Source: Anderseniella sp963700895
GTDB taxonomy: Bacteria; Pseudomonadota; Alphaproteobacteria; Rhizobiales; Aestuariivirgaceae
Length of the DNA: 64,000 nucleotides
Reading direction: 5' to 3'
NCBI GenBank assembly: GCA_963700895.1
Contig: CAVOZI010000008.1
Span: 1 to 64,000, forward strand
Position numbers and translations under genes: made by a program. Shown here one piece after another: positions 63,895-64,000 of this stretch; position 1 is the stretch's first letter, and each line of letters opens with the position of its first letter. The notes under the pieces were generated by a model, which had not been told where the DNA came from, ran no database searches, and saw only the letters and a program-made list of their open reading frames with translations.

Positions 63895-64000
63895 GTGACC
63901 GTCCCCTTCATGCAACAAGTGCGCGTCGGCGCCTACGTGATGAAACAGAAGCTCAAGGGCAACAAGCGCTATCCGCTGGTGCTGATGCTGGAGCCGCTGT
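63895..64000 (+). CDS. hpnH: Hopanoid-biosynthesis radical SAM protein HpnH (5' part)
   Basis: The first 35 codons of a gene cut by the window edge: VTVPFMQQVRVGAYVMKQKL followed by KGNKRYPLVLMLEPL. This is the characteristic HpnH N-terminus, just before its CxxxCxxC cluster. HpnH joins adenosine to diploptene to form adenosylhopane, the first step of hopanoid side-chain building. The GTG start at 63895 has AAGG about 11 bases upstream; it lies 120 bases after hpnN. Confidence 0.85.
   Translation, partial: MTVPFMQQVRVGAYVMKQKLKGNKRYPLVLMLEPL

Overview
The window looks like a chromosomal segment of a high-GC alphaproteobacterium, most likely of the order Hyphomicrobiales (Rhizobiales). This is inferred from gene order and family content: ileS-lspA-lipoprotein-two M16 peptidases-pgi-mutL, rsmD-rluB-tadA, a class II (plant-type) DAHP synthase, a psd-pssA pair, DUF2093, HlyU and DUF1989 proteins, and a hopanoid cluster with hpnO, hpnN and hpnH. 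It is mostly dense core genome with many ATGA and TGATG stop/start overlaps. Two small mobile insertions interrupt it.

Region by region. 1-929 has no convincing gene. 930-3406 is a DUF3489-DUF2924-large serine recombinase module next to a tRNA-Val(CAC) gene at 3601-3676. 3756-10037 holds a small secreted protein, an MFS carrier, phosphoglycolate phosphatase, and the overlapping set gabD-rpiA-gor that ends against a HlyU-family gene. 10178-13170 is a possible guanidino/amidine module: a Na+/solute symporter (frameshifted), an amidinotransferase/arginine-deiminase-fold enzyme and a DUF1989 protein. 13309-23559 carries ileS, lspA, a lipoprotein, an active/inactive M16 peptidase pair, pgi and mutL. 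An IS630-family element (23626-24788) sits inside a tiny gene directly behind mutL; joining the flanks across one TA restores a 77-residue winged-helix-like protein. 24969-34145 holds a BenE carrier, rsmD, rluB, tadA, the tail-to-head run purD - haloacetate-dehalogenase-like hydrolase - phosphotransferase - patatin, xseA and DUF2093. 34149-45822 contains a carboxylate-amine ligase, class II DAHP synthase, cysS, a 45-residue membrane protein, cimA, HutD, several MFS/EamA carriers and a LOG-family protein.

45968-51660 is an envelope and metal section: a LysM protein, the copper-associated pair DUF2946/PCu(A)C, a Cys-rich ArsR-type repressor with a clear operator, an Atm1-type ABC exporter and a YbjQ-type protein followed by a good terminator. 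51804-53394 makes phosphatidylserine and phosphatidylethanolamine (psd, pssA). 53454-59384 has a Rieske oxygenase and a padR-adaptor-RND efflux operon. 59597 to the right edge is hopanoid functionalisation: hpnO (aminotransferase), hpnN (MMPL/RND hopanoid transporter) and the start of hpnH (radical SAM).

A caution on quality: at least seven single-base frame breaks interrupt otherwise well-conserved genes. One is at 10.33 kb; six are between 53.5 and 63.0 kb, in the Rieske, RND, hpnO and hpnN genes. Five of the seven are apparent +1 insertions. Sequencing or assembly error is the simplest explanation, so I reconstruct these genes but flag them as broken as given.
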